Shown: piece after piece, positions 19,659-30,305 of the stretch
How the letters are laid out: every line of letters starts with the position of its first letter
How positions within the stretch are numbered: the stretch's first letter is position 1
Assembly (NCBI RefSeq): GCF_003576595.1
Contig: NZ_NQOU01000002.1
Location: forward strand, 1-64,000
Reading direction: 5' to 3'
DNA: 64,000 nucleotides
DNA from: Neopusillimonas maritima
Lineage (GTDB): Bacteria; Pseudomonadota; Gammaproteobacteria; Burkholderiales; Burkholderiaceae_B
The notes under the pieces: model-generated
Seen by the model: only the letters and a program-made list of their open reading frames with translations
Database searches by the model: none
Told to the model about the DNA's origin: nothing
Made by a program: the position numbers and the translations under genes

Positions 19659-20570
19659 TTAAACAGCGGCAGCGCCCCCGACGATTTCAGAAATTTCTTT
19701 AGTAATAGCGGCCTGACGGGTTTTGTTGTAAACCAGTTCAAGTTCGCCGATGATTTTCTTGGCGTTATCCGACGCTGCTTTCATCGCCACCATTCGAGCA
19801 GACTGCTCGGAGGCCATGTTTTCGGCAACCGCCTGATACACCAAACCTTCTACATAACGCTGAAGCAGATCATCAATGACCGACTTGGAGTCGGGTTCAT
19901 AGATGTAGTCCCAACCGTACTTGGACTTCAGCACCGCATCCTCTTCCTTGGAGAACGAACTTTCCGTTTGAAAAGGATCGGCCAAACCGCTGGGAAGCGG
20001 CAACAGCCGAATAAAGCTGGGCTCTTGCTTCATCGTGTTAACAAAGCGGTTTGTCGCTACATAAACCGCATCGATTTTGCCGTCGATGAAGTCATCGACC
20101 TGCACCTTGATCGCGCCAATAAGACGCTCAAGGTTGGGGGCATCGCCAAGCTGCACTTCCTGGGAAACCAGGCTCGCGCCGATTCGCGTAAGAAACGACA
20201 ACCCTTTGTTACCCAGAGCGGTTGTTTGAACCTTGATACCTTGTTGGTCGAACTCTTTAATGCGAGACAACACCAAACGCGTAATATTGGTGTTCAAACC
20301 ACCACACAAGCCTTTGTCGGTTGTCACCAATACAATGCCGACACCTTTAACGTCGTTACGCTCAATCATGAAGGGATGAGTGTAATCGGGGTGCGCCTGC
20401 ATAAGATGCGCAGCGATTTCACGTACCTTTGTCGCATAGGGACGGCCGGCACGCATCCTGTCTTGCGCTTTGCGCATTTTGGATGCCGCCACCATCTCCA
20501 TGGCTTTGGTGATCTTTCGCGTGTTCTGCACGCTTTTGATCTTGGTTCGAATTTCCTTAATTCCGGCCAT
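19659..20570 (-). CDS. atpG: F1Fo ATP synthase gamma subunit
   Basis: 303 residues, slightly longer than the 287 of E. coli. The N-terminal coiled-coil start ([33 protein letters not shown]) is diagnostic, and the C-terminal helix ends [23 protein letters not shown]. Gamma is the central shaft linking c-ring rotation to the alpha-beta hexamer. It lies between atpA and atpD with normal spacing of 98 and 45 bases. A 349-codon open frame on the opposite strand is a by-product of codon bias, not a gene. Confidence 0.97.
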   Translation of the reverse strand: MAGIKEIRTKIKSVQNTRKITKAMEMVAASKMRKAQDRMRAGRPYATKVREIAAHLMQAHPDYTHPFMIERNDVKGVGIVLVTTDKGLCGGLNTNITRLVLSRIKEFDQQGIKVQTTALGNKGLSFLTRIGASLVSQEVQLGDAPNLERLIGAIKVQVDDFIDGKIDAVYVATNRFVNTMKQEPSFIRLLPLPSGLADPFQTESSFSKEEDAVLKSKYGWDYIYEPDSKSVIDDLLQRYVEGLVYQAVAENMASEQSARMVAMKAASDNAKKIIGELELVYNKTRQAAITKEISEIVGGAAAV

Positions 20571-20668
20571 CGCAAATCCTGTCAGGGCGTTGGTTGGGGT
20601 AACAACAAACTTGCGTTACCCCGGTATTGCGCAAGCAGCGGCCTTTCAACCGTTGCCGCCGCCAGTCA

Positions 20669-22210
20669 TTAATAAGCGCCGTGCTTCTTGAACTCGTCAA
20701 TTGCAGCAGCAAGTGCCTCGTCGTCTTCCTTGGACAATTCTTTCTTGTCTTCGATGCGCTGAACCAAATCGGCGTGCTTGGATTTCAGCGTTTCTTTCAA
20801 GGCTTTCTCGAAAGGCAGAACCTGGTCGACTTCAACGTCGTCGAGGTAACCCCGGTTCACTGTGAACAGCGAAACGGCAAGTTCCCAAACCTGTAAAGGC
20901 TGATACTGAGGCTGCTTAAGCAACTCAACAACGCGCTTACCACGCTCGAGCTGACGACGGGTTGCGTCGTCGAGGTCGGACGCAAACTGAGCAAACGCAG
21001 CCAATTCACGATACTGGGCCAAGTCGGTACGAATACCGCCGGCCAGTTTCTTGACCACTTTGGTTTGAGCCGAACCACCCACACGGGAAACCGAGATACC
21101 TGCGTTAATAGCAGGACGAATACCCGCGTTAAACAAGTCAGTTTCCAAGAAAATCTGACCGTCGGTAATGGAAATAACGTTGGTGGGAACGAAGGCGGAA
21201 ACGTCGCCGGCCTGCGTTTCAATAATTGGCAGCGCGGTTAACGAACCCGTTTTACCTTTTACTTCACCATTCGTGAATTTCTCTACGTACTCGGCATTAA
21301 CGCGAGCAGCACGTTCGAGCAAGCGGGAGTGCAGATAGAACACGTCGCCGGGGTAGGCTTCACGGCCGGGGGGGCGGCGCAGCAACAACGACACCTGACG
21401 ATAAGCCCATGCCTGCTTGGTAAGATCGTCGTATACGATCAGGGCGTCTTCACCGCGATCGCGGAAGTATTCGCCCATCGTGCAACCGGAGTAAGCGGCC
21501 AGATACTGCATGGCGGCGGAATCGGAGGCGGCAGCGGCAACAACGATGGTGTATTCCATTGCGCCGTGCTCTTCGAGCTTGCGAACCACGTTGTTAATGG
21601 TAGAAGCTTTCTGACCAATAGCGACATAAACGCAGGTAACGTTCTTGCCTTTCTGGCTGATGATGGTGTCGACGGCCACAGCGGTTTTACCGGTTTGACG
21701 GTCACCAATAATCAGTTCGCGCTGACCACGGCCGATAGGCACCATGGAGTCAATCGCCTTAACACCTGTTTGCAGGGGTTGGTCGACCGACTGACGCGCG
21801 ATCACGCCGGGAGCCACTTTTTCGATAATATCGGTGGCTTTGGCGTTAATGGGGCCTTTGCCATCGATAGGTGTGCCCAGGGCATCGACCACACGGCCGC
21901 ACAACTCGGGGCCGACAGGCACTTCAAGAATACGACCGGTTGTTTTTACCGGATCACCTTCGGAAACGCCGGTGTAATCGCCCAGAATAACGGCACCGAC
22001 CGAATCGCGCTCAAGGTTAAGCGCCAGGCCGAATACATTATTGGGAAATTCAAGCATTTCACCCTGCATCACATCGGACAAACCGTGAATGCGGGTAATA
22101 CCGTCGGTCACGGATACGACCGTGCCCTGCGTACGTACGTCAGTCGACGCGCCCAAGCCTTCGATACGGCTCTTGAGCAGCTCGCTGATCTCTGACGGGT
22201 TAAGTTGCAT
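20669..22210 (-). CDS. atpA: F1Fo ATP synthase alpha subunit
   Basis: 513 residues, the usual length. The non-catalytic P-loop GDRQTGKT is at 169-176. The N-terminal beta-barrel ([24 protein letters not shown]) and the signature [17 protein letters not shown] near residue 365 are both clear. Alpha subunits form the F1 hexamer with beta and hold the delta-b stalk at their N-termini. It follows atpH by 34 bases. All expected motifs are intact. Confidence 0.98.
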   Translation of the reverse strand: MQLNPSEISELLKSRIEGLGASTDVRTQGTVVSVTDGITRIHGLSDVMQGEMLEFPNNVFGLALNLERDSVGAVILGDYTGVSEGDPVKTTGRILEVPVGPELCGRVVDALGTPIDGKGPINAKATDIIEKVAPGVIARQSVDQPLQTGVKAIDSMVPIGRGQRELIIGDRQTGKTAVAVDTIISQKGKNVTCVYVAIGQKASTINNVVRKLEEHGAMEYTIVVAAAASDSAAMQYLAAYSGCTMGEYFRDRGEDALIVYDDLTKQAWAYRQVSLLLRRPPGREAYPGDVFYLHSRLLERAARVNAEYVEKFTNGEVKGKTGSLTALPIIETQAGDVSAFVPTNVISITDGQIFLETDLFNAGIRPAINAGISVSRVGGSAQTKVVKKLAGGIRTDLAQYRELAAFAQFASDLDDATRRQLERGKRVVELLKQPQYQPLQVWELAVSLFTVNRGYLDDVEVDQVLPFEKALKETLKSKHADLVQRIEDKKELSKEDDEALAAAIDEFKKHGAY

Positions 22211-22244
22211 GTTCAGACTCCTGGAATCCTGTTAGTTGCTGCCT

Positions 22245-22784
22245 TTAAGCAGCCAACGTATCGCGCATACGGGCCAGTTGGGCCTGCACGGAAGTGTCGA
22301 GTACCTGATCACCGACAACCACCCGGACACCACCGATCAGGGAAGAGTCTATGGTGACGGACGGCTTAAGTTTCAGGCCAAATTTTTTCTCGAGGCCTGC
22401 AAGCAGCTCGGTGACCTGTGCATCGGATAATTCGTATGCACTGGTAATCTGGGCTACCGCACTCCCTTCGAATTGATTTTTAAGCAGGTCGAACTGTTCG
22501 GCAATTTGCGGCAGCAGCAAAATGCGACCATTCTGGACGAGCAGTTCGATGAAATTGCGTGCCTGATCTGACAACGCCGACTTCACCAGCCCGCAGAACA
22601 ACTCGAAACGTTGCTCATTGCTAAGGCGCGGATCGGTAAGCGCGTCGCGCACGTCTTCCAAACTTGCCACTGCTGCAAGCTCGTTCACCAAATCCGACCA
22701 CGATGCCAGAGAAGCCTGGTCACCTTTGGCCGAAGCAAACAGCGCTTCGGCGTATGGTCGGGCAATTGTCGATAATTCAGCCAT
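22245..22784 (-). CDS. atpH: F1Fo ATP synthase delta subunit
   Basis: 179 residues, as expected. Family features are the N-terminal [14 protein letters not shown] segment, a helical domain, and the C-terminal [43 protein letters not shown] block. Delta caps the alpha-beta hexamer and binds the b-subunit stalk to hold F1 still. It starts 15 bases after atpF. Confidence 0.97.
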   Translation of the reverse strand: MAELSTIARPYAEALFASAKGDQASLASWSDLVNELAAVASLEDVRDALTDPRLSNEQRFELFCGLVKSALSDQARNFIELLVQNGRILLLPQIAEQFDLLKNQFEGSAVAQITSAYELSDAQVTELLAGLEKKFGLKLKPSVTIDSSLIGGVRVVVGDQVLDTSVQAQLARMRDTLAA

Positions 22785-22799
22785 GGCTTTGCCCTGAGA

Positions 22800-23270
22800 T
22801 TAGAGTTGTGCCTTAAGCTGGTTCAACAGCTCGGCGTGTGCCTGTGCATCGACCTCGCGCTTGAGAATCTGTTCTGCACCCTTGACAGCCAACACAGCAA
22901 CGTCGTCACGCAACCCGTCGCGGGCACGCTGGACTTCCTGTTCGGCGTCTTGTTTGGCTTGGGCGATAATCCGAGCTTTTTCAGCCTCGGCTTCGCGCCG
23001 TGCCTCATCGATGAGGGCGGCAGCCTGTTTCTCAGCTTCGAGCATGCGAGCGTGATTTTCAGACTTCGCTGATGCTTCGATCAGGCTGATACGGGCCTGA
23101 GCCTGCGCCAGATCGGCCTTGCCTTTATCGGCAGCAGCCAGACCATCTGCAATTTTCTGGCGGCGATCTTCGATTGCTTTTGTCAGGGGTGGCCATACGA
23201 ATTTCATCGTAAACCACGCCAAGACAAAAAACACGATCATCTGAAAAAAGAGAGTCGCGTTTAAGTTCAC
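22800..23270 (-). CDS. atpF: F1Fo ATP synthase b subunit
   Basis: 156 residues, identical in length to E. coli b. One N-terminal membrane helix ([20 protein letters not shown]) is followed by a long charged coiled coil with the conserved [20 protein letters not shown] start. Two b subunits form the outer stalk joining the a subunit to delta. A 133-base gap with a strong hairpin separates it from atpE, consistent with differential expression within the operon. Confidence 0.97.
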   Translation of the reverse strand: MNLNATLFFQMIVFFVLAWFTMKFVWPPLTKAIEDRRQKIADGLAAADKGKADLAQAQARISLIEASAKSENHARMLEAEKQAAALIDEARREAEAEKARIIAQAKQDAEQEVQRARDGLRDDVAVLAVKGAEQILKREVDAQAHAELLNQLKAQL

Positions 23271-23372
23271 GGTCGTTTCCCTTTATTACCACTGGCACCT
23301 TACAGATTAACTGCACGATGCCCAATGTCCACGTCGCAGATGGCACTTAAAGCACCACCAACGACGACGTTA

Positions 23373-23390
23373 GCCTGCCCGAAGGCAGGC
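23373..23390 (-). promoter_or_regulatory. RNA hairpin between atpE and atpF
   Basis: On the minus strand, GCCTGCC-TTCG-GGCAGGC forms a perfect 7-bp stem with a TTCG tetraloop, 13 bases after the atpE stop. There is no T-run, so it is not a full terminator. It probably protects the upstream atpE message from 3' decay or attenuates reading into atpF, giving the high c-subunit dosage needed for the ring. Confidence 0.75.
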
Positions 23391-23403
23391 GCGTTGCTAA
23401 AGC

Positions 23404-23691
<288 letters not shown>

Positions 23692-23771
23692 TTAAAAACT
23701 GCTTTGCAAGAAAACCTTGCTATCCAGCAGACCGACCCCGTTGAAATAAGGGCCCGCCCGCTAGGAATTCA

Positions 23772-24653
23772 TTAATGGTCTTCGTGAGCCAAACCAACGT
23801 AAACGAGGGTTAGCATCATGAAGATGTAGGCCTGCAACACCACGATTAACACGTGGAAAATCGCCCAGGCGGAGCCGGCCAGAATATGACCGATACCCAA
23901 ACCCACACTGGCACCATTAAAGCCTGCCGCCGCACCACCCAATAGGGCGATGAGCATGAAGAGCAATTCGCCGGCAAACATGTTGCCGAACAACCGCATA
24001 CCCAACGACACCGTTTTGGCGGCATATTCCATAAGGTTCAACAATATGTTGAACGGAATAAGAAGCACACCCACAACACCGTGACCGTGGAAGGGAGCCG
24101 TAAACAAGCCTTTTGTGAAGCCCAGGCCACCCTTGACTTTAATGCCGTAGTAAAGAGTGAGTAGCAACACGCCCAACGACATACCCATTGGCACGTTCAG
24201 GTCGGCTGTCGGCAAAATACGGTGGTAATAAAGTGGGTCGCCCTGCTCGGCACCCAAGCCTGTCATTTTGAAAATCCATGCCATGAGATCGACCGGAACC
24301 AGGTCGAGCGTGTTCATGAGGATAATCCACAAGAATACGGTAAGTGCCAGCGGCGCAACAAAACGACGGCTCTCTTCGTTAGGAATAATGCTTTTGGCTT
24401 CGTTCTGCACCATTTCAACAAGCATTTCAACGGCCGACTGGAACCGGCCGGGAACACCGCTTGTTGCTTTATTGGCTGCACGCCACAAGAAAAAGATCAC
24501 GATAAGCCCCATAAACAGGGACCAGAACATCGAGTCGTAATTCAGAACGCTGAAGTCGGCAATTGCAGTTTGCTTTTCCCCCAGACCATTCAAATGCACT
24601 AAGTGATGCTGAATGTAATAGGATTGTGGCGAGATATCACTTGGAGCAGCCAT
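23772..24653 (-). CDS. atpB: F1Fo ATP synthase a subunit
   Basis: 293 residues with five to six membrane helices. The essential Arg is in the conserved segment [21 protein letters not shown]. The C-terminal helix region [41 protein letters not shown] is typical. The a subunit supplies the two proton half-channels against the c-ring. The N-terminal periplasmic extension ([14 protein letters not shown]) is usual in betaproteobacteria. Confidence 0.97.
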   Translation of the reverse strand: MAAPSDISPQSYYIQHHLVHLNGLGEKQTAIADFSVLNYDSMFWSLFMGLIVIFFLWRAANKATSGVPGRFQSAVEMLVEMVQNEAKSIIPNEESRRFVAPLALTVFLWIILMNTLDLVPVDLMAWIFKMTGLGAEQGDPLYYHRILPTADLNVPMGMSLGVLLLTLYYGIKVKGGLGFTKGLFTAPFHGHGVVGVLLIPFNILLNLMEYAAKTVSLGMRLFGNMFAGELLFMLIALLGGAAAGFNGASVGLGIGHILAGSAWAIFHVLIVVLQAYIFMMLTLVYVGLAHEDH

Positions 24654-24686
24654 TTGAACCCTTACCTGTTAACTTTTTTAAACAGA

Positions 24687-24710
24687 GCCTGACACAGAAG
24701 TGTGTCAGGC
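24687..24710 (-). promoter_or_regulatory. RNA hairpin between atpI and atpB
   Basis: A perfect 10-bp inverted repeat GCCTGACACA / TGTGTCAGGC with a 4-base loop lies in the 82-base gap after atpI. On the minus strand it is followed by TCTGTTTAAAAAAG, without a clean T-run. It may attenuate transcription, or cut and stabilise the message so that low-level AtpI is uncoupled from abundant AtpB. Confidence 0.75.
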
Positions 24711-24735
24711 CCATGAAATTGGAATTCGCACCACG

Positions 24736-25179
24736 TTACGGTAGCCGCCCGAACATCAGCAGCAACACGTAACCTTTCAACACCATGAGCAAGCCGAACA
24801 GCAGCGCAGGCCACACAAGCCACGACTGGGCCAGGTAAACCACCAGCACCAGCAATGCAACTGATGCAAACAGCTTAACAAGCTCGCCAACCAGAAACCG
24901 ACCGGGACTGGCCGGCCGACCGGCAACCATGGCCAACAGCAGGCGCGCAGCAAAAAGCGCATTAGGAACAAAACAGGACAACGCGCCCAAAAGCGCCGAT
25001 GCTCCGGCTTCAACCCCTGCGACCCCCCAGGAAACCACAACGGCAACAAGCATCATGCCCGCCTGAGCGGCCAGCACACGAACAAGCCCTTTAACGGCGC
25101 TTGCCTGCACTTTTCTGCGCTCGGCCTCAGTTAGCTTTATTGGTTCAAGCCTTACCGGCTCGGTTTCCCCAGGCTTCAC
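24736..25179 (-). CDS. atpI: ATP synthase-associated protein I
   Basis: About 147 residues with four hydrophobic segments (GLVRVLAAQAGMMLVAVVV; ALLGALSCFVPNALFAARLL; LVKLFASVALLVLVVYLA; ALLFGLLMVLKGYVLLLM), the size and pattern of AtpI, which helps c-ring assembly or magnesium supply. I choose GTG 25179, which has an AGGGG site; an in-frame TTG at 25203 would start only nine bases from the apparent -10. It is the first gene of the atp operon. AtpI is poorly conserved, so identification relies partly on position. Confidence 0.85.
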   Translation of the reverse strand: MKPGETEPVRLEPIKLTEAERRKVQASAVKGLVRVLAAQAGMMLVAVVVSWGVAGVEAGASALLGALSCFVPNALFAARLLLAMVAGRPASPGRFLVGELVKLFASVALLVLVVYLAQSWLVWPALLFGLLMVLKGYVLLLMFGRLP

Positions 25180-25211
25180 AAGCCCCTGCTTCTTTGGTGT
25201 CAAACCCAGAG

Positions 25212-25241
25212 AGTATAACTGGTTTTTTAAGCGTTAAGCAA
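25212..25241 (-). promoter_or_regulatory. Probable sigma70 promoter of the atp operon
   Basis: On the minus strand TTGCTT (25236-25241) and TATACT (25212-25217) are separated by 18 bases. This would place the transcript start near 25205, about 25 bases before the preferred atpI GTG start. Confidence 0.6.
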
Positions 25242-25281
25242 ATCGTAAGGCGGCTTTTTTGTGCAACGCACACCCGGCCCT

Positions 25282-26058
25282 TTATTCATGCCGAAACTTG
25301 GCCTCACGCTTTTCGACGAATGCATTCATGCCTTCTTTTTGATCATGCGTGGAGAACAAGGCGTGGAAGTTGCGGCGCTCAAACAACAAGCCTTCATTCA
25401 ACGGTGATTCGTATGCACGATTAATGCTTTCTTTGGCCATCATAACCGCCGGCAAAGGCATGGAGGCGATGACCGCTGCAGCCGCCATGGCTTCTTCCAG
25501 CACTTTTTCAGTGGGCACAACCCGGGCAACCAGGCCGGCCTGCTCGGCCTCTTGCGCACCAATCATGCGGGCCGTCAGAATCATGTCCATGGCTTTGGCC
25601 TTGCCCATGGCACGCGGCAATCGCTGGGTGCCACCATAACCGGGAATAATGCCCAGCTTGATTTCGGGCTGCCCAAACTTGGCGTTTTCACCGGCAATAA
25701 TGAAATCGCATTGCATGGCCAACTCACAGCCTCCGCCCAGCGCAAAGCCGGACACCGCAGCAATAACGGGTTTACGAATACGGCGCAGCGATTCCCAGTT
25801 GTGGCCCAGGTAATCCTGTTTGTAAACATCGGCATACGACCAATCTTTCATCGCCGCAATATCCGCGCCGGCAGCAAAAGCTTTCTCACTCCCTGTTAAA
25901 ACAATGGCGCCAATGTCGTCGTTTGCATCGAAGTCGCGCATGGCCTGCGCCACTTCATCGATTAATTCATTGCTGAGCGCGTTCAACACTTTTGCCCGAT
26001 TCAGGGTAACCAGCCCCACACGCCCTTGAATTTCGGTTTTGATCATTGGCTCGCTCAT
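25282..26058 (-). CDS. Enoyl-CoA hydratase (crotonase family)
   Basis: 258 residues, standard for the family. Both catalytic glutamates are present: Glu112 in GGGCELAMQCD and Glu132 in FGQPEIKLGIIPGYGGTQRL. The oxyanion-hole segment AFAAGADI also matches. The enzyme adds water across 2-enoyl-CoA to give 3-hydroxyacyl-CoA. It resembles the PaaF/FadB1 subgroup. Its neighbours (atpI, M61 peptidase) give no pathway context. It could feed the dehydrogenase at 9.5-11.0 kb, which is a guess from biochemistry. Confidence 0.93.
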   Translation of the reverse strand: MSEPMIKTEIQGRVGLVTLNRAKVLNALSNELIDEVAQAMRDFDANDDIGAIVLTGSEKAFAAGADIAAMKDWSYADVYKQDYLGHNWESLRRIRKPVIAAVSGFALGGGCELAMQCDFIIAGENAKFGQPEIKLGIIPGYGGTQRLPRAMGKAKAMDMILTARMIGAQEAEQAGLVARVVPTEKVLEEAMAAAAVIASMPLPAVMMAKESINRAYESPLNEGLLFERRNFHALFSTHDQKEGMNAFVEKREAKFRHE

Positions 26059-26088
26059 GAACTCTCCTTTGCAAAGTAAACTAAATGC

Positions 26089-27879
26089 ATGAATACAAAA
26101 CCGTTACTTTACCGCTTAACGCCCGCCGACCCGGCCGGCCACTGTTTTTCAGTTCAACTGACCATTGCGCAACCGAGTACAGAAGGGCAAATACTCAGCT
26201 TGCCTGCCTGGATCCCAGGCAGTTACCTGCTACGCGATTTTTCCCGACAAATCCAGGATATTCGTGCCCACGACGCACAAAACGCGCCCGTCGCCATCAC
26301 CAAAACCGGTTCCCATAGTTGGCAATGCGCCCCTTGCCACGGGGCTTTGCACATTGAGTACCGTGTCTATGCCTGGGATCTTTCAGTACGCGGCGCCCAC
26401 TTCGACGAAACCCATGCTTTTTTCAACGGCACCAGTGTTTTTCTATTTCCGCACGGCCAAACCAACCAGCCCTGCTTGCTGGATATCTCTCCACCGCCAC
26501 ACACAAACAAATGGAAAGTCTTCACCAGCCTGCCCGAAGCCAATCCTCAGCATTACTCAAAGGCGGCCAAACGCCATGGTTTCGGTCTGTATGAAGCACC
26601 CGATTACGATGCCCTGATCGACCATCCTGTTGAAATGGGTACGCCGCAAGTAGTGTCGTTTCAAGCGCACGGCGCCGAACATGAAATGGTGTTTACCGGT
26701 GAAATACCGGGCCTGGATCTGAAACGTATCGCCGCCGACACACAGAAAATCTGTGAAGCGCAAATTGCACTGTTCGAGCCGCAAACCAAGGCAGCACCGT
26801 TCCTCGATAGCGCTTCACGTTACGTGTTCATGACGATGGTAACCGGCAATGCGTACGGCGGCCTGGAGCACCGGGCCTCAACCGCGCTGATGATCAGCCG
26901 CAACGATTTACCTGTTGTCGCGCAAAAGAAAGCACCAGATGGCTACACCACCTTTTTGGGCCTGGTCAGCCATGAGTACTTCCATACGTGGAACATCAAA
27001 CGGATTAAGCCTGCAGCATTCACTCCCTACAACCTCTTGCAGGAAAATCACACGCGCTTGCTGTGGGTGGCCGAAGGCTTCACTTCGTACTACGACGACC
27101 TGATGTTATTGCGCTCCGGCGTTATCAACGAAACCCAGTACTTTTCGCTGCTGGAAAAAACGATTGGTCTCGTCATGCGCTCACCGGGACGCCACCGGCA
27201 ATCGATTGCAGACAGCAGTTACGATGCCTGGACCCGTTTCTACAAGCAAGATGAAGAGTCGCCCAACGCCATTGTGAGCTACTACAGCAAAGGCGCCTTA
27301 GCCGCTTGGGGGCTCGATCTTACTCTTCGAAGCGCCACCAATGGAGCCCGCTCGCTCGACGATGTCATGCTTCTGTTATGGCAACGCTATGGCAAAACTT
27401 TTTACACCGGCGTGCAAAAAGGAATTGAAGAAGATGCCATGGCGGGCCTGATTCAGGAAGCCACCGGCGTAAATGTCGATGACTACCTGTTGCGTTATGT
27501 CTATGGCTGCGAAGATGTACCGCTAACCAAGTTACTGGCAGACCAGGGAGTCACGCTGGCGTGCGAAAAAAGCAATGCGTTGCCGTCGATCGATGTTCGA
27601 ACCAAAACCGGCAGCGGCCAATTGGAACTGGCGACCGTCTACAAAGGGGGGGCGGGGCACCGGGCCGGGCTATCGGCCGGCGACCTATTGGTGGCGGTAA
27701 ACGGGCTGCGTATTACCGACGCCGCCTCACTGGACCAGGCCATGCGCCTGTGCCGACCTAACCAGAGCGTGCCGGTTCATGTTTTCCGCCGCGACGAGTT
27801 ACGCGTGTACAAAGTGAAAACCGCCTCGCCGCCAAACGATAAATGGACACTGAAACGCGCCCAAACGGCTGCTACTTAG
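26089..27879 (+). CDS. M61 family metallopeptidase with PDZ domain
   Basis: 596 residues. The zinc site is HEYFH (His295, Glu296, His299), with the third ligand probably Glu329 in WVAEGFTSYYDD; this is the glycyl aminopeptidase (M61) pattern. The N-terminal ~170 residues form the family's beta domain (IPGSYLLRDFSRQI). A C-terminal PDZ domain (about 500-580: YKGGAGHRAGLSAGDLLVAVNGLRI) likely binds substrate tails. No signal peptide is evident. The start is 30 bases from the divergent enoyl-CoA hydratase, so promoters overlap. It overlaps the convergent flavoprotein gene by 8 bases. Confidence 0.92.
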   Translation: MNTKPLLYRLTPADPAGHCFSVQLTIAQPSTEGQILSLPAWIPGSYLLRDFSRQIQDIRAHDAQNAPVAITKTGSHSWQCAPCHGALHIEYRVYAWDLSVRGAHFDETHAFFNGTSVFLFPHGQTNQPCLLDISPPPHTNKWKVFTSLPEANPQHYSKAAKRHGFGLYEAPDYDALIDHPVEMGTPQVVSFQAHGAEHEMVFTGEIPGLDLKRIAADTQKICEAQIALFEPQTKAAPFLDSASRYVFMTMVTGNAYGGLEHRASTALMISRNDLPVVAQKKAPDGYTTFLGLVSHEYFHTWNIKRIKPAAFTPYNLLQENHTRLLWVAEGFTSYYDDLMLLRSGVINETQYFSLLEKTIGLVMRSPGRHRQSIADSSYDAWTRFYKQDEESPNAIVSYYSKGALAAWGLDLTLRSATNGARSLDDVMLLLWQRYGKTFYTGVQKGIEEDAMAGLIQEATGVNVDDYLLRYVYGCEDVPLTKLLADQGVTLACEKSNALPSIDVRTKTGSGQLELATVYKGGAGHRAGLSAGDLLVAVNGLRITDAASLDQAMRLCRPNQSVPVHVFRRDELRVYKVKTASPPNDKWTLKRAQTAAT

Positions 27880-28774
27880 CGTTCGCTTCCAATCTTGCTT
27901 GAATCGCCTTGGCCGCGGTTACCCCATCGGCCAGGGCGGTTACCACACACGGATGCTGACGCGATGCCACCTCGCCAATGGCATAGACCCCATCAGAACT
28001 GGTTTGGGCCGTATCAAAGTCACTTGAAATAAAACCGCGCGCAGTACACGCCAAGCCCAAGTCGTTCGCAAAATCGGCGTTGGGCGCCCACCCATACATC
28101 ACCAGCAGAATATCATAAGCCACACCGTTCACCGTGCGCTGCTCAGGGTCAACGGTATACGCCCCGACCGTTAGACAACCAACCGGTAACTGCTGAACAA
28201 ATTGCTGTTGCGCGCGAACCGTGCGGGCATAAACCTGCACGCTGTGCGCGCCCTTTTCGAACGCAAACAAGGCATTTTCAAATGCATTGTCACCGCCGCC
28301 CAGAACCGCAACCCGCTTATTGGCAAAATCAAAGCCGGCAACATGTTGCCCCGGCCCAACCAAAACCCGGGGATCAGGCGGCGCTTGATTTAACCCTCGC
28401 GCTTTAACACCTGTGGCCAGCACCAAAAAACGACCTTTGATTGTTTCATTGTGTGGGCCCGATATCTGAAAGCCCGGCGCGCAAACCCGCACCGATTGAA
28501 CCGGCCACCCCAGACGCAACGCCACTTTCGACTGCGCCAGGCTTTGAGCCAGATTCTGCGCAACCTGCAAACCATTCACACCCGGCAAACTGGCATTCCA
28601 ATCGTCCATGAACGGATTGATTCGGCACAACCCGCCCACTGCATCGGCGGCGTCGACCAATAACGGCTTAAAGCCCAGGCGCGACAACCACACCGCACAC
28701 GACACGCCCGCCGGACCCGCACCCACAATCATTGCGTCGTAAAAAGAAGGTGCACTGTTTGCTTGAAGACTCAT
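27872..28774 (-). CDS. FAD/NAD(P)-binding reductase, thioredoxin-reductase-like without redox CxxC
   Basis: 300 residues from ATG 28774; the upstream TTG at 28798 is less likely. The FAD motif GAGPAG is at 18-23, the NAD(P) motif VLGGGDNAFENALFAF lies mid-protein, and GVYAIGEV near the end completes the FAD site. Size and layout match thioredoxin reductases. The active-site CxxC is absent from the NADPH domain, so it is more likely a ferredoxin/flavodoxin-NADP reductase-like or other pyridine nucleotide oxidoreductase. It could supply electrons to an oxygenase, but it lies 20 kb from the Rieske gene. It stands alone, divergent from folB. Confidence 0.8.
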   Translation of the reverse strand: MSLQANSAPSFYDAMIVGAGPAGVSCAVWLSRLGFKPLLVDAADAVGGLCRINPFMDDWNASLPGVNGLQVAQNLAQSLAQSKVALRLGWPVQSVRVCAPGFQISGPHNETIKGRFLVLATGVKARGLNQAPPDPRVLVGPGQHVAGFDFANKRVAVLGGGDNAFENALFAFEKGAHSVQVYARTVRAQQQFVQQLPVGCLTVGAYTVDPEQRTVNGVAYDILLVMYGWAPNADFANDLGLACTARGFISSDFDTAQTSSDGVYAIGEVASRQHPCVVTALADGVTAAKAIQARLEANAK

Positions 28775-28867
28775 TGACCCTGCCAGTAAATAACCCAATA
28801 CGCAAAGTGTATCGGAAGCGATGCCCTATTCGCACTACAATTGCGTCTCACTCATCAGGTTAAACGT

Positions 28868-29233
28868 ATGCTTACCCGCCGTATTTATTTTTCACAGTTG
28901 GCGCTCGACGCCCGTATTGGTATCCTTGAACACGAACTGCGTGCCACGCAACCTTTGCATATCGATGTTGAGGTGGACATTGATATTTCGCAACCGGTAA
29001 ATGATCACAATATTCAAACCGTGCTCGATTACCGCCTGCTACGTAGCGCCATTGTGGAAGAATGTACGCAGGCCCACGTAAACCTCATCGAAACACTGGT
29101 CGAGCAAGTGGCCGACCGCCTGTTTCGCGAATTTGCTGAAGTGCGCCACCTGAAACTGCGCATCAGCAAACCCAATGCTTTTTCCGACTGCGCCGCAGTC
29201 GGCGTTGAAATTCAACGCAGCCGCAACGATTAA
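28868..29233 (+). CDS. folB: Dihydroneopterin aldolase
   Basis: 121 residues from ATG 28868; the longer TTG-start version (28841) adds nine residues without a better ribosome site. Family segments are the [18 protein letters not shown] start, the [12 protein letters not shown] helix, the catalytic-region [16 protein letters not shown] and a final LRISKPNAF. It cleaves dihydroneopterin to 6-hydroxymethyl-dihydropterin in folate synthesis. Five bases after its stop the ttcA ATG begins, so they form an operon. Confidence 0.93.
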   Translation: MLTRRIYFSQLALDARIGILEHELRATQPLHIDVEVDIDISQPVNDHNIQTVLDYRLLRSAIVEECTQAHVNLIETLVEQVADRLFREFAEVRHLKLRISKPNAFSDCAAVGVEIQRSRND

Positions 29234-29238
29234 TAGTT

Positions 29239-30252
29239 ATGACACACGCCAGCAACGACCCTTCAATCATTCGATCCGATCGCAAATTAAGCGTGAACGA
29301 GAACAAACTGGTGAAGCGCCTGGTGCGCGAAAGCGGCCGCGCCATCAGTGACTTCAACATGATCGAAGCGGGCGACAAGGTCATGGTGTGCCTGTCCGGT
29401 GGAAAAGACTCATATGGCCTGCTCGACCTGTTACGCATTCACCAGTCGCGTGCGCCCTTTCATTTCGACATCGTGGCCGTGAACCTGGACCAGAAACAAC
29501 CCGGTTTTCCGGAACACGTGCTGCCTGAATACCTTGAAAGCATCGGCGTGCCGTACCACATTGAAAACCAGGACACATACTCAGTAGTCACCCGCGTGAT
29601 TCCCGAAGGGAAAACCATGTGCTCACTGTGTTCGCGCCTGCGTCGTGGCATTCTGTACCGGGTTGCCACTGAGCTGGGCGCCACCAAAGTTGCACTTGGG
29701 CACCATCGCGACGATATTCTGGCCACCTTCTTTTTAAACCTGTTCTACGGCGGACGCATGAAAGGGATGCCGCCCAAGCTGAAATCCAGCGACGGCAAAC
29801 ACATTGTAATTCGCCCACTGGCTTACTTGCCGGAGAAAGATTTAATCGCCTACGCCAAGCTGAAGGAATTTCCCATTATTCCGTGCTCGCTGTGCGGCTC
29901 TCAAGAGAATCTGAAGCGTCAGGAAATTAACCGCATGATCGGCGAATGGGAACGCAAATTTCCGGGGCGCGCCATGAGTGTTTTCGGGGCACTTACGCGG
30001 GTGGTGCCGTCGCACCTCATGGACCCAAACTTGTTCGACTTCACGAATCTCGAAGTGGATCCGGCGAGCTTTGAAGGGGATATGGCATTCGACGAAGAAA
30101 CCTTTCCCGACTTGCCCGATGTACTGACCCCTGCCGATCATGGTGACTCTGACCATGAACCTGCGGCCGGGCAAGCCGCCGCAGAACGGTCGGCCACCGG
30201 TCAGAGGATTATTCCGCTTAGCGTGGTAGGAAACTTGCAGAAACTAGGCTGA
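29239..30252 (+). CDS. ttcA: tRNA 2-thiocytidine(32) synthetase TtcA
   Basis: 337 residues. The PP-loop SGGKDS (53-58) activates the base with ATP. Cluster-binding cysteines lie in [10 protein letters not shown] (Cys128, Cys131) and CSLCGSQ (Cys216, Cys219). The protein is an iron-sulfur enzyme that thiolates cytidine 32 of several tRNAs. The C-terminal ~35 residues are acidic then Ala/Glu-rich, longer than in E. coli, as often in betaproteobacteria. It is co-transcribed with folB and ends at a terminator. Confidence 0.95.
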   Translation: MTHASNDPSIIRSDRKLSVNENKLVKRLVRESGRAISDFNMIEAGDKVMVCLSGGKDSYGLLDLLRIHQSRAPFHFDIVAVNLDQKQPGFPEHVLPEYLESIGVPYHIENQDTYSVVTRVIPEGKTMCSLCSRLRRGILYRVATELGATKVALGHHRDDILATFFLNLFYGGRMKGMPPKLKSSDGKHIVIRPLAYLPEKDLIAYAKLKEFPIIPCSLCGSQENLKRQEINRMIGEWERKFPGRAMSVFGALTRVVPSHLMDPNLFDFTNLEVDPASFEGDMAFDEETFPDLPDVLTPADHGDSDHEPAAGQAAAERSATGQRIIPLSVVGNLQKLG

Positions 30253-30266
30253 AAACAGACCTTGAT

Positions 30267-30296
30267 GGCTTAAGTTTTTGCTTAAGCCCTCTTTTT
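30267..30296 (+). terminator. Rho-independent terminator after ttcA
   Basis: Perfect 8-bp stem GGCTTAAG / CTTAAGCC with a 6-base loop, followed by CTCTTTTT. It closes folB-ttcA and lies just before the convergent ubiX stop. Confidence 0.9.
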
Positions 30297-30305
30297 AATA
30301 AGCGT

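Noticed and set aside
21329-22195. 288-codon open frame on the plus strand opposite atpA
   Set aside because: Same reasoning: a shadow of atpA, rich in His/Gly/Asn, without a start signal.
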